A stretch of 64,000 bases of DNA from Apiotrichum sp. Y4204 (taxonomy: Eukaryota > Basidiomycota > Tremellomycetes > Trichosporonales > Trichosporonaceae), in contig JAMYHL010000026.1 of NCBI GenBank assembly GCA_025531455.1, positions 124,001-188,000 of the forward strand, in the 5' to 3' direction. The notes under the pieces were generated by a model that worked only from the letters and a program-made list of their open reading frames with translations, did not search any database and was not told the origin of the DNA. Every line of letters begins with the position of its first letter. Position 1 is the stretch's first letter. The position numbers and the translations under genes are program-made. Positions 1 through 11,097 of this stretch are shown here, one piece after another.

Positions 1-1204
1 ATGTCAGCAGACAAAAGACCTCGAGATGACCGCAATATAAGGCGGCCTTCACAACCAGCCAACACTGGGCACTCGGCGCACTGCACACACAGGTCACGCG
101 CATAGACCCGAAGCACTATCGCCGTCTGCCTCAGCCCCCTGCTCGGTCCTCGGCCCCGGGCCTGGCCCTCCGTTGTCAGCATGCCCGCGATCGACATACA
201 TGAGGGGTGACGTTGCCGTGCGACCGCGACCTCCTCCGAGCGGTCAAACCCCACACACAGCGCAGCGCCGAGGCCCCGTCCGCTCGACCCCGGGGCGGGG
301 TCGGTGGGCTCGGATCCGCGGTCCGCGGTCCGAACAATAGATGTGTCTTGCTGGGTATGTGGTGTGTCAGCGTCGGAGATGGAGATGGGCGAAAAGACGA
401 AACAGAAGGACGCGCAGACATTATCGCCGTCGATCACCTGTGATCTGGAACTCCGGTTCGGCTGACTTTTCGAGGTCGCGTGTGTGTGACGTCATGGTGG
501 TCTTATCGTCTACTGACTTTTTGAGACGCGACGGACTCTAGATTCTGGAATTCTGGATCCCATGTAGAGACAATGCATTCGGAATACATTCGCAGACGTC
601 GGACCAACTCTCACTTCTAGCAAGGCCGTCTACCCGACAATCGCGTAGACTGCAGGTGTGCTGTATCATCAATGAAAGCGTAACCCAAGGGTACCAACCA
701 CCAGTGTAGCGCGTCAATTGGGGTGAACCTCTGAGACTTGTTTTGGGGATCGCGGCGATGCGGTGTATGTACACTATGAGCTGCTGCCTCTGCGAACCAG
801 CACAACAACCGGACAGCTTCATCGGCTTTCACCAACGAGAGGCGCCTGATCGTGCGCCTGATCTGCTCTCAGGACCATGATCGCGCGCACCGTTCTGAAG
901 TGACATCTCCTCGTGCCGCAATGTCTCTCACTTGGAAATGCGCTCCTCGAAGTCTGCTCAATCCAGCTGTGATACCAGTTCACCACGACAGATGGCATGT
1001 CGCTCACCACCCGCCTCGGATCCTCGATTCTATCTCCTCGGCGCGGTCGACCCTCGTCCCTCGGCCCTCGGACTCCCTGATTTCGACACCGTCCCTGGCG
1101 TCGTCGCCTGGTGAACCCCTCAGCCCGTTCTCCATGTCCGCCGTGGCTAATCCCAGCCCCGCCTCCTCCAAAAAGCCGATCAGGACCTTCCGATCCTCGC
1201 TTCC
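1..1204. other. Intergenic, no gene recognised
   Basis: Only short overlapping ORFs on both strands, none with recognisable protein motifs or plausible splice-joined exons. It may be the flank of a gene left of the window. A run of five A at 1170-1174 is the likely Pol III terminator of the neighbouring minus-strand tRNA. Confidence 0.6.
1170..1174 (-). terminator. Pol III T-run for tRNA-Gly
   Basis: Five consecutive A on the plus strand (T5 on the transcribed strand) about 30 nt past the tRNA-Gly 3' end, consistent with RNA polymerase III termination. The spacing is rather long, so this is moderately supported. Confidence 0.5.
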
Positions 1205-1275
1205 TACATCGTAAGGGAGTCGAACCCCTGCCGCGTCGATGGCAACGACGCATGATACCGTTTCACCAACGATGT
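1205..1275 (-). tRNA. tRNA-Gly(GCC)
   Basis: On the minus strand the sequence folds as a complete 71-nt cloverleaf. The 7-bp acceptor stem ACATCGT/ACGATGT is perfect. The D arm has a GG in its loop, and the anticodon stem CGTCG/CGACG encloses the loop TTGCCAT, giving anticodon GCC (glycine) after the invariant T33. The T arm carries TTCGACT in its loop, and the discriminator base is A. There is no intron. Five T residues (minus strand) lie about 30 nt downstream. Confidence 0.93.
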
Positions 1276-3657
1276 GGATGATAGCGGGCTGCGTGGGGAT
1301 GGTCACGTGACGGAGCTGTTAGGGAGGACCATTACGCAACGGAAACGACCGAGAGAGAGAAGATATCGAAGGAAGAGACTTGCGACGATGGCAGGAGGAC
1401 GTGTAGTGACTGGCTAGGGGTCTGAACGTAATCACTGGAATATCGGCGGCATGTACCGCCCCTTTACACGCAGAAGCCCATGGCGGGCGACACGAGTTGA
1501 TCATGTCCCACAACCTGAGCGAGGAGGTAAGAGCGGCTACATAACAGCTCGCTTGGGGGACCAGTTCGCGAGCCGAGCAGTTGTTGTCGTCATCAGCGTT
1601 TTACGGAAGTCATTGCGTGAAGTAGACGATGCGTCGGAATGGGTTACTACCCTCCGGCAGATAGAACAATAGAACACAAAGCTACTCATGACATTCCGCC
1701 ACTTACCGCTGCCCTCTGCTACCTTTGCTGCCCACCACGAGCCGATAGCCGAGGGTTGAGCTCGCAGCCGCGATGATGCGGGGTACGCAGGAGCCTCACC
1801 GGGGCCGTCCCGGAGGCCCGGACGTCCCGAGGCCCCCGAGGCCTGATCTCCGCCAGTAGCCGTTATCAACATGAGCGGCAAGATGATGAGATCAGTACCG
1901 GGCCGGATCTGGCATTAGCGCGCGCGCGTGATTTCCTTCGATGGCCATGTACATCTGCCGTTGACGGGTCGCGGCGGCTATGAGATAACGCGTCTGCCGC
2001 GATATGCCTGCCGATGATGCGGGGCCGCCGTGATGTTTATACAGTGTCCCGCAGATGAGCACCGTGGTACAACATTGTGGAGGTGTTTGCCGCGATATAC
2101 CGAGACCGAACAGGTCGTGTTGTGTTCGATGTTCTCTGATCCGGGAGATGCCGTGCCAAGCTGCAGCAGAAAATGTGTCGGATGTCCGGAAGTAATCCTC
2201 CCAAGCCCATCGATTGCCGCTGCTAGCCGTCGTCCGGGGTTCGGTCCGGGGACCCGGAGTGCGTTGCTGTACATTTGGCCATCTGGCTATTTTACTCCGC
2301 ACTCGCCATCACAATCAATTCTCAAGAAAAAGAAAAAGAAAGGAAAAAAGAAAGAAAAATCGGAAAAAATAATTCTATGCATGCCGCCGCAGGTCTCGCC
2401 GCTTGGCCGCTTGGCCGTTTGGGTGCTCAGTTGATCGTCTCTCTGTAGCTCTGCACGCAATCGAATCGAGCTGCAGGAATACCGAGCCCATCGAGGAGCT
2501 AGTTCTGGCTCTATTTTGGCTCTAGTTTTTGGCCCTCACCGAGCCAGGTCGCACACGGAGGCTAACCCTCCCAGTGCCTGCCCTATGCTTGCAAAGCACG
2601 CTCGGTGCACTATAACGAGTCATTCGGCGTGCATTGTGTTTCTGTCCCTGGGGCCTTGGCATACGGCACCGCAGTACCGCAGTGCCGTGGCAGCAGCCGC
2701 AGCAGGGTTGGGCGGGTTTTCGGGACCTGGGAAAAACAAAGCCACAGCATCACCCCCCCCCCCGTGGTGCCTGGCGGCGGACTGGGGGTTGGCCGCACGG
2801 CGGCTCTCATGCTTCTTGCTCGGTCTGCGCTCGCAGCCAGAAGCCAGAGAGGATGGTACGCCGCGCCTGCGGCCAAGCAAACACGCACGCTTCGCCGCAG
2901 AGTGCAGGATTTGCGCTAGTCTGTCGCAAGCAGTCGGCCCCTCACATCTCAGGTGAGCCAGAACCGTGGCCCCGACTCCACAATCCGCAAGCACTTGATG
3001 GGGATCTGGGCCAGCTGGGGGGATCGTGCGCCGCGGCATGCTGACCGAGGAAAATCTCCATCTCTCCAGTCCTGGACCCACAGATTGTTTTGTCCATCAA
3101 CTCTGCCCGACTCCGCCAGACCGCCAGACCTTTGTCGCGGCTCACGACGGTCCTCATGTCCGCCTTGTACCGGCTCGCGATCCGGTGATCAGTCGGTTTC
3201 TGCTGACGGAACTCTTCCTTGCTCTCCTTGTCGAGTTCACAGCGGCTCTGTTGTCTGTGGCCTCGAGAAGTGTTTATTAATCGACTGTCGCGCGGATCAT
3301 CAAGACCTCCCATCCTCATCGCCCGACATCTGCTCGCCACTGCCAGCGCACCATCACATTGATTGATCTCTCGGCCGACATCTAAGGATCGCAGGATCGC
3401 AGGATCACAGAACCACAGGATCACAGGATCACAGGCCACTGGACCTTCCATTCCCAGCATCTGAACCACACGAGACCACAACACGGGCCGCCACCCACAT
3501 CAAGCCACTATTGAACACATTGGCACGTCGCAATGCGTGGCAGCAACACTGTATGTCGTCTCACGTCGTGCACCAGCTGCACCAGTGACCAATGCTTCTT
3601 ATAAGCTGACCCCAGCTCCCGCTGTCCTCACAGGACATCCACAAGGACAACTCGATC
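1276..3657. other. Intergenic, gene-poor
   Basis: No ORF here has a recognisable family. It contains an A/G-rich tract at about 2322-2372, GC-rich stretches around 1790-1850, and an 8-bp tandem repeat near 3385-3440. Its right end is the promoter and leader of the MFS permease gene. Short sequence echoes (for example a shared 13-mer near 1771 and 2009) hint at decayed repeats but are too short to classify. Confidence 0.5.
3385..3440. repeat. 8-bp tandem repeat, AGGATCRC x6-7
   Basis: Six adjacent 8-mers run from 3385 to 3432: AGGATCGC, AGGATCGC, AGGATCAC, AGAACCAC, AGGATCAC, AGGATCAC, followed by a decayed seventh. The array lies about 220 bp upstream of the MFS permease start codon, so it may be a promoter microsatellite or a repeated protein-binding site. 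Seen directly; the role is unknown. Confidence 0.85.
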
Positions 3658-5354
3658 ATGCACGTCGAGTCGCACGACGAAAAGCACGACGGTATCCACC
3701 ACAACATGATCGGCGCGGGCAAGCACCATGACAAGGCGCTCGATGCCCTCGGCGACGAGCAGGTCCCGATGACCGATGAGGAGGTGAGTGTCCACGTCCG
3801 ACATTTTGTCACCATTTCATCCATGGACTCTGTTCATGGCCGTTTCACGCCCTCTCGCGTGACTGGTGCACCGACCCCGGGATGATTCATAATGTTTCTC
3901 AATGTTCTTGGTGACTGACCACACAGAGCCGCCTCGTGTGCAGGAAGATCGACAAGGCCATCATGCCGATCCTCATGTGGGTCTACTTCCTCCAGATCCT
4001 CGACAAGAGCTGTGTCGGATACGGCGCGGCGTTTGGCATGCGCGAGCAGGCGCACCTCACAAAGGACAACTACAGCCTCATCTCGTCGTCGGGATACTGG
4101 GCGCAGCTGGCGCTGTGCTGCGGCCCGACCGCGTGGATGATTGTCAAGTTCCCGACCCGCTGGCTCCTCTCCACCTGCCTCTTCTGCTGGGGCGTGTCCA
4201 TGCTCGGCCTCGCATTCTCAAAGTCGTTCGGCCCCCTTCTCGCCAACCGCTTCCTCCTTGGGCTGTTTGAGGCCATCGCCATCCCCCTCTTCACCGTCAT
4301 CACCACGACATGGTACCGCCGCCGCGAGCAGCCGCTGCGCATCGCCATGTGGTACGGCACGAACGGCGTTGCGTCCATGCTCGGCTCCCTGCTCACCTGG
4401 GGCCTGTCGTTCATCAAGAGCCCCCACCTCTTCGTCTACCAGATCCTCTTCCTGACCGTCGGTCTCGCGACCGTGCTCACCGTGCCGATCCTCTTCTGGC
4501 GCCTGGACAACAGCCCCGCTGAGGCCCGCTTCCTCACCCCACAGGAGCGCAAGTGGGCGATCGAGCGTCTCCGCGACAACAACACGGGTGTCGAGACCAA
4601 GGAGCTCAAGTGGAACCAGGTGTTTGAGGTTTTCTACTCGCCGCCCATCTGGTTCTTCTTCCTCATCACCTTCTGCGTCAACACCGGTGCCTCGGTCACC
4701 AACACGTTCGGCCCGCTCATTATCAAGGGCTTTGGCTTCAACGCGCGCCAGACCATCCTCCTCAACATCCCCTTCGGATTCGTCCAGACCTGCGTCTGCT
4801 TTGCCGGCTGCATCCTCGCCGCGCGCTACGGCTTCAAGGGTTTTGTGCTCATGGCCTTTATGATCCCGTGCGTGGTCGGCTCTGGCCTTCTGTACGGTCT
4901 GGGGCACGGCAACTCGGGCCCCCTCCTATTCGGATACTACCTCATCGGCTTCCTCTTCGGCGGCAACCCCCTCATCTTCTCCTGGCTCGCGGCAAACACG
5001 GCAGGACACACGAAAAAGTCGCTTGCCATCTCGCTCTGCAACGCCGGCTCGGCGGTTGGCAACATTGTCGGCCCGTTCCTGTTCAAAAAGGGCGAGCCAG
5101 AGTTCAAGCCCGGTCTGGCGGGCGTGCTGGGCATTTTCGTCGCGTGCATGGGCCTCTCTGCGGGCCTCATGTTCGTCCTCCTCATCCTCAACCGCCAAAA
5201 GGAGAAACAGCGCGTCGCAAACGGCAAGCCCGCCAAGATCCAGAACGCATCCATGGAAAAGGCGTACCGCCAGACGGCCGATGGCCAGCTCGGCCAGCAG
5301 GCGTTTGCCGACCTCACCGACCGCCAGAACGACGAGTTTGTATACACGTATTAA
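3658..5354 (+). CDS. MFS anion permease, Dal5/allantoate family
   Basis: Predicted 517-residue plasma-membrane transporter of the anion:cation symporter branch of the major facilitator superfamily (the fungal DAL5/TNA1/FEN2 type, importing organic anions such as allantoate, nicotinate or pantothenate). Exon 1 (3658-3783) encodes a His-rich cytosolic tail. After a 143-nt intron, exon 2 (3927-5354) begins with the family hallmark SRLVCRKIDKAIMP followed by YFLQILDKS at the first helix. About 12 hydrophobic helices follow, split by a hydrophilic loop near residues 230-260. The ATG at 3658 gives the normal N-terminal length for the family. The substrate cannot be told from sequence. The 8-bp repeat array sits upstream. 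Confidence 0.9.
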
Positions 5355-5743
5355 GACATTGGATATCGAGGTTGGAGGACCTAGTGGTTGGATTCGTTGG
5401 GTTGCGTTTGGATTGTAGTTTGGTGTGTATAATGCGTATGCTCTGAAGAATGGAATCACTTGTCATCTTGCACCGAGTGGAGAACATTGGATGTCCAATT
5501 GGCGGTCAGTCTGCCTGGCAGGCTGGTGAGATTATTCCGAGCAAGGTAGTAGTAACATTTTCGCACCCTCGTACATTGATACAGAAATCGCCTCTCATCG
5601 CTCCACGACATAGGTAGGATTACATTATAAATGCGATAAAGCAGCTCGACAGTATGATCACACCCTCGGATACACTCAGCACGATTGCGTACACAACGCT
5701 CACCGTACAACTCACTTGCTCACTTGCTTCCGCCAACAGATAC
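5355..5743. other. Convergent intergenic spacer
   Basis: AT-richer spacer between the 3' ends of the MFS permease and CMR1 genes. It should hold both 3' UTRs and poly(A) sites. No gene seen. Confidence 0.6.
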
Positions 5744-7634
5744 TCATTCGGCATCCCCCGCCGGCATCCAGAGCTGTATCCTGCCGGACGTGTTCCCACC
5801 CACGACGCAGTCCACGCGGCTGGGGTGGCTGGCCGTGACGGCCGGTACGGCGGTGACACTGATGTCAGCGACAGCTGGGCCTAGAGTCCAATCTAGCTGT
5901 GACACTCACCCTTCGGCCCAGAGGGATGCGATCTTGTCTCTAGTAGCAGCAGTTACGTCGAGGCGGCGCTTCATGTTCCCGACCGTAAAGTGCGGGAAGA
6001 ACTCGGTGTTGAGGCTCCACTGCGCGCGGAGGATGGTGAGCCAGCGCCCGGTCTGGCAGTCGTGCGGGATGACTGTTGAGGGGCGGAAATGCGTGGGTGG
6101 GAGGGGCGAGTCGAGCATGAATGACTGAGGGTTGAGCGTCCACACGCGCAGCTTGTCGTCGTAGCTTGTCGACAGGATGCGGCGCCCAAACGGGTCCCAG
6201 TACGCGGCCGAGCAGCTCTTTCCGTGCTGGAACGACGCGCGCAGCAGCCCTTTTCCCTTTGCTGTCTTGAGGTACGCTGATGTCCGCTCAAAGCCGATGC
6301 TGCTTGTCGGATGTGTCGCGAGCCGGTCGGCCTTGCCTTCTGGCGGGTCGAGCATCTCGGAGGCTTCAGGCGCCAGCTTGGACAGGTGCCGTACGTCCCA
6401 GATACGCAGGTGCTGGTCGTTGCTTGCCGTGCAGATCAGGTGCGGCATGATGGCTGTCGTGAGTTGGATTCCTTATCTGATATATTGCGCGGAGTGCGTA
6501 TCAGAAAGTCGTCGGTACTCACGATTGACACTGATGCCCCCAAGCTTTGCCGCCCTTCCCTCGTCCTGAACGACCCAGCGGCGGCGCTCGCGCCCGCGCC
6601 CGCGGAAATCGCAGTGCGAGATCCCGCCGTTCTTGTCCACGATCCACGCCTGCTGCCCGCCGGGCACGAGGTCAAAGTGCGTGATGAGCATGTCCTCGTC
6701 GTCGAACGCGAAGAGCTCGGTGCTTGTGCATGTCGCAAAGTCCAGTTGGCGGAGGGAGCAGTCGTACGAGGAGGTGAAGAGCTGGCGTTAGAGTGATATG
6801 CGAGCTAGCACTCACGCTGTGGCCGGCGGCAGGGTCGACCTTCATGCACGAGATGCTGTTGCGCGCGTGCGCCTGAACATTCCATATCCGCCCAGTCTCG
6901 TAGCTGTCCCCTTCGCCATCCGCAGGCTCCGGAGGCGGACCCATCGCGTCCCAGCTGCCATCAGCGCACTCAATCACTTCAGACCCACATTCCAAGCTGG
7001 CCGTACTTGTCGCCGACGAGCACGAGCGTCTTGGTCTTCTCGGGGTGCACGACCATCGAGAACACGCGCTCGCTCGTGACTTTTGTATTCGCGTACAGCG
7101 CCATATCCGCAAACGCCTCTTTCAGGCGCTCAATCTCGGCCGGCGCCCGCTCCTTGTCCGCATACGCCTCCTTCGCACCTGTGCTCGAGGGGGGATACAC
7201 GCGCGGATTCTTCCTCTCTCCAATGTGGACGAGATACTTTTCAAGCTCAGGAACCATGCTCTCGGGTGTATCCTCCACCATATCAGCTACGCGCATGACC
7301 TGATCGCGGAATTTGCGATTAACCACGCGTGCCTCCTCGCGCTCTTTCTCCTCCTTCTCCGCCATGGCCTTGAGTGCCGGCCCGTCCGCCTCGAGTCCCG
7401 CAACGCGCGCACTGCGCCGGCGCGGCCCCTCCTCGACCTTGATCTCCAGCTTGCGCTTTGTCCGCGGCGGGCGCTTCGGCTTGCTCTCAGCCAGCGCGGG
7501 GATCACCTTTGCCGCGCCCCCGTCCAGCCCCAACGAACCCAGCAGCGCGCGGTTCTCGGCAATCGTCCTCTTCCGCTCGTTTTCGCTGGTGTTAGAGGCG
7601 TAGCTGGCAAGGCTTACTATTCGTTATCAGACAT
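5744..7634 (-). CDS. CMR1: DNA damage-binding WD-repeat protein CMR1 (WDR76)
   Basis: Predicted 556-residue nuclear WD40 protein of the CMR1/WDR76 family, which binds chromatin and accumulates at replication-stress and protein-quality foci. Six exons: 7618-7634, 6989-7585, 6816-6954, 6523-6781, 5910-6453 and 5744-5858; the summed length is a multiple of three. The N-terminus reads MSDNEYENERKRTIAENRAL, the family's typical opening, then a basic stretch and the propeller starting near VVHPEKTKTLVLVGDKYG. Further blades include CTASNDQHLRIWDVR and, at the C-terminus, VVGGNTSGRIQLWMP. The first coding exon is only 17 nt and three introns are 32-34 nt. It is divergent from the HIBCH gene with a 476-bp shared promoter. 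Confidence 0.93.
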
Positions 7635-8110
7635 TGTGGATGGTCGAGATCAGGATCAATACAAATCAGGATAGAATGACGGGATAGATATAATCCAGGT
7701 AATGTTCCCAGCTGCCCAGCTTCCCAGACGCGTCCTTTCGTGCCGGATGGGCACAGTCGCGTCAAGATGACTGGACCAGGAAACGCCAAAGTTAAACGCG
7801 CCCCCAGTAGAAAATTACGTAATAATTGAATAACGCGGATCCGCGCTTTTACACGGCCTCGCTCATCGCCGAGCGCAGTCGGCAACGGCCTTGTTGTGTC
7901 CCGGCTTGTTGTGTCCCGGCCGTCCCGGTGGCCGGTGGGTCTGATGCATGATGCAATAAATTCTTTGCCGGAGTGGAGGCTCGCTTCAATTTCTAAAGAC
8001 CCCATCGCGAACATGACAAAAGACGACACCTTCGACAAACTTGCTCGTCGTAGCATTGCTCGTAACAGCTAGCAGCTAGCCATACCGAGCTCACTAACAT
8101 CGCCGCCGCC
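7635..8110. promoter_or_regulatory. Shared divergent promoter CMR1 / HIBCH
   Basis: 476 bp between two divergent start codons. It contains a 15-bp tandem duplication of CTTGTTGTGTCCCGG near 7892-7921. No clear TATA box on either side. Confidence 0.6.
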
Positions 8111-9715
8111 ATGCTCACCATCTCCGCCAGGCATGCCGTTCGCGCCGCACGCAGCCTCCCTCTGAGGGGACTGGCCACGAGCGCCAGCGTGAGCTCGGCA
8201 CCGCGCCCCGAAATCATCCTGGACCGCAAGGGGGATTCGCTGGTATACACGCTCAACCGGCCCAAAGCGCTCAATGCGCTAAGCTTGGACATGATTGTGT
8301 CGCTGAAGAACCTGGCAGACGTGCGTGCGCGGGTCCAAGCTCATACTGATAGCAGGAATGGCGTGAGGACCCGAACATCAAGTTTGTGGTGGGGCTCGGC
8401 GAGGGGCGTGCGTTTGCGGCCGGGGGCGATATCAAGGGTAGGCATTACTGGAAGGATGGCTGGTATAATTTTCCTGACAGCCAGCTGTTGTCGATGCTGT
8501 GAGGGCTGGCGAGTCGCCGAGAGCCCTTGCCGCCATGGCAGACTCGTACCGTCTGAACTGGAAGGTCGCGCACCTCGGGAAGCCGTATGTCGTCTTCATG
8601 GACGGTATTGTCAGTAAGTTTCTTTCAAGAGCTAGGGAGTCTAGCGCTAATACGAAGTGGGCGGCGGTGCAGGCCTCTCTCTACCGGCCGATATCCGTAT
8701 CGCGACGCGACGCACCATCTTTGCCCTGCCGGAACAACGCATCGGTTTCTCGCCCGATGTGGGCGCTTACTTTCTGACGCAGCTCGACGGCCAGATCGGT
8801 ACGTGGCTCGCGGTCACCGGGAGCGACATTTACGGACGCGCGGCGTACGAGCTTGGTCTCGCGACGCACTATGTCGCTGAAGAGGCTGTCCCCGAGATCG
8901 CTGAGCGCATCGCGGCGCTCAAGACCCCGACGACGGACGAGCTCTCAGCCCTCGTTGCCGAGTACCACATCGCGGGGAACGACCAGCCGTCGTCAAAGGC
9001 CAATCCCGACGGTGTTAGTGTTCTTCAAGGCCCCATCCGCAAGTTCCTTGATGAGACGTTTGCGCTTCCCTCTCTTTCGGCGGTGTACCGCCGCCTGAAG
9101 GAGGCGGAGACGGAGACGAGTCTGGGAGAGGAGGTACGCACATGGGCGGCGTCGCAACGGGCAGTCATGGACACGCGCGGGCCCACAGGCATGGCCGTCG
9201 CGGTGGAGAACTACCACCTCGTGTCCAAGGCCAAGCGCTATGCGACGTGCATCGACCACGACATGTGTATCGGTGCGGGCTTTGTAGGCACCAACCGCGC
9301 CTCAAACGATCTGGTCGTCGGCGCCGTCCACTCGCTCTTCGAGAAGAACCGCTCCCCCATCCCATTCAACCCGCCCATCACGGATCTCGACAACCCCGCC
9401 CTCGCGCCAGACGCGATTCGCGCCAGGTTCCTCACGCGCGCCAACCTCCCCGAGGCATGTGAGCCTGAGCTGGTACCGCCGCCGACGGACGGTGCGCCCG
9501 ACCACCTCTGGGGCCAGTTCCGGCGGTACGGCCTTCCCTGTGAGGCGGCTGTGCGTGAAGCCGCGGCCGGTCCGGTATCGGAGGACGAGCTCGTGCGTCG
9601 CGTGCTCGCCGCCCGTCCCGCAGACTCAAGGCAGGACGAGTTCGCTGCTGCTGTCAGGAGGATCGCGGCCGAGCATATGGACCGTCAGGGTGAGCTCCTG
9701 ACATGGCGCGAGTAG
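8111..9715 (+). CDS. EHD3: 3-hydroxyisobutyryl-CoA hydrolase, mitochondrial
   Basis: Predicted 492-residue crotonase-fold enzyme of the HIBCH/Ehd3 family, hydrolysing 3-hydroxyisobutyryl-CoA in mitochondrial valine catabolism. In fungi the same family includes a mitoribosome-associated protein. Four exons: 8111-8320, 8356-8437, 8485-8613 and 8658-9715, with introns of 35, 47 and 44 nt. The Arg-rich N-terminus (MLTISARHAVRAARSL) is a typical mitochondrial presequence. Recognisable motifs are LNRPKALNAL, GLGEGRAFAAGGDIK (oxyanion-hole loop), MDGIVMGGGAGLSL and ALPEQRIGFSPDVG, the last carrying the HIBCH-specific Glu and Asp. The C-terminal half keeps the extended HIBCH region (FEKNRSPIPFNP). 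The family assignment is firm; the physiological substrate follows from the family. Confidence 0.93.
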
Positions 9716-9799
9716 AAGTCCCATAGAACCTAGATGCATTAAAAACGTAGAAATCTATATCTTGGGTTACAAGATGAAGAACGGCCGAGGATGGAGCTA

Positions 9800-10365
9800 T
9801 TACAAGGTGACGGCGATAGCAAGGCCACCGGCAACGACCGAGAGGAGGCCAAAGGCGGTGGTGGAGGCGGCGCCGCTCTTGGGGGCACCGGTAGACGAGG
9901 GGGAGGCGGGCGCGGACGCAGAGGCCGAAGAGTTGGAGGCCGACGAGTTGGCGCCGTGGCCGTGCGAGTGGTCGTCGTCACAGTGGAAGTGGTCGTTGTG
10001 CTGGACACAGTTCTTGCCAGTCGGCGAGGGGAGAGGTGCCGAAGCGCCAGTGGAGGTGGCGGCGCCGGCGGCGGCACCGGCGCTCGAGACAGCGCTGGTA
10101 GTCGCGTTGTGCTCATGGTCGTGGTCGTCGTGGTCATCGTGATCATCGTGGTCATCGTCGCAGTGCTGGTGGTCACCGTGCTGAACACAGTTGGTGCCGT
10201 TGGTGGCGGTGCCGTTAGTGGCCTGGCGGACGACAAGGCTCCTGCCGGTGACTGCGCTGTCAGAGGGAATCATCGGATACTGAGAGCGACGCGCTACTCA
10301 CTGGGCGTGGAGGCCGCAATGGCACCCGAGAGGAGAACAAGGGGGAGAGCGAGCGAAAGCTTCAT
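9800..10365 (-). CDS. Secreted GPI-type protein with duplicated CxxHxDHxHC sites
   Basis: About 171 residues, two exons (10302-10365 and 9800-10251; 50-nt intron ending GCGCAG, the only acceptor that keeps frame and length). Residues 1-18 form a signal peptide (MKLSLALPLVLLSGAIA). Two copies of NCVQHxDHxHCDDDH lie near residues 42-56 and 102-116. The first runs into a (HDD)n His/Asp repeat and the second into HSHGHG. Each is followed by a Ser/Ala/Thr-rich, N-glycosylation-prone linker, and the protein ends in a hydrophobic tail typical of GPI anchoring. The arrangement suggests a wall- or membrane-tethered protein binding Zn, Cu or Ni. Similar Cys/His blocks are, to my recollection, found in the extracellular parts of some fungal zinc-uptake proteins. 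The function is inferred. Confidence 0.8.
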
Positions 10366-11097
10366 GGCTGTTGTTTTGGGTTATTGGGGAGATGGGTGTT
10401 TTTGCGGGTGGTTGGGAGCTGAAAGTTCCTCGCTGCCAGCTCTTGCACTTAAGTATCCTCCCTCTGAGCTCCGCCCAACCTCCGCGTTACGTGCTGCGCT
10501 GCACAGCACTCGGTCTCTTGTCGAGTAAATGCACAGAAAACAGAACAATGCCCACTACTAGTGCGGTAGTTTCCGGGCGACACAAAAACAAGCCTTGAAA
10601 ATGCCAAGAACTTTTTCGGACTAGAGATTGAGGATCGCATGGTCACCAGCAAAGGTTATGACCATCCAGCCCAATCCGTCGCCAGGACTACCGCATGCTG
10701 CCGCGCTATCTACGCGCTACAGCACGCTACTGTCGGCCCTGGCGGAGAAGTCATATCGGACTGCGTGCATGCAATATCCGCCAAGCGCTCAGTTCCGACT
10801 TCGGCTACAAACACTACTGGTATTGGAGAGTCGAGACTTTCAAGTAGTACAGATAGGGTTGCTGTAGCTTATCGGTCTTGCAACTCATTCTGCCGCAGCA
10901 AACATGATCCGATTGGGCCCGCTAGTGCGCCATTTGGGTCAGACCTAAGCGTCGTTGTCTCAGATCATAAGTTGAACGATCATAAGCCAAGACCTGGAAC
11001 AGTGATAGTGAGAATTTCATAGTGTCATGGACTATGTTGCGGCTTCAGATCTGATTCTACTTCTATATCTTGTCACTCCGTTGAGCTGAAACCTCCA
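10366..11097. other. Intergenic, promoter of GPI-type protein
   Basis: Lies between the start of the GPI-type protein gene (minus) and the 3' end of the MDR gene (minus). No coding signal. A TTAAGT palindrome-like element near 10448-10454 is about 85 bp upstream of the start codon. Confidence 0.5.

Noticed and set aside
1770..2030. Echoing short motifs (CGATGATGCGGGG and GCCGCGATAT variants) suggesting an old repeat
   Set aside because: Matches are only ~10-13 bp and not arranged as direct or inverted terminal repeats; insufficient to call a mobile element.
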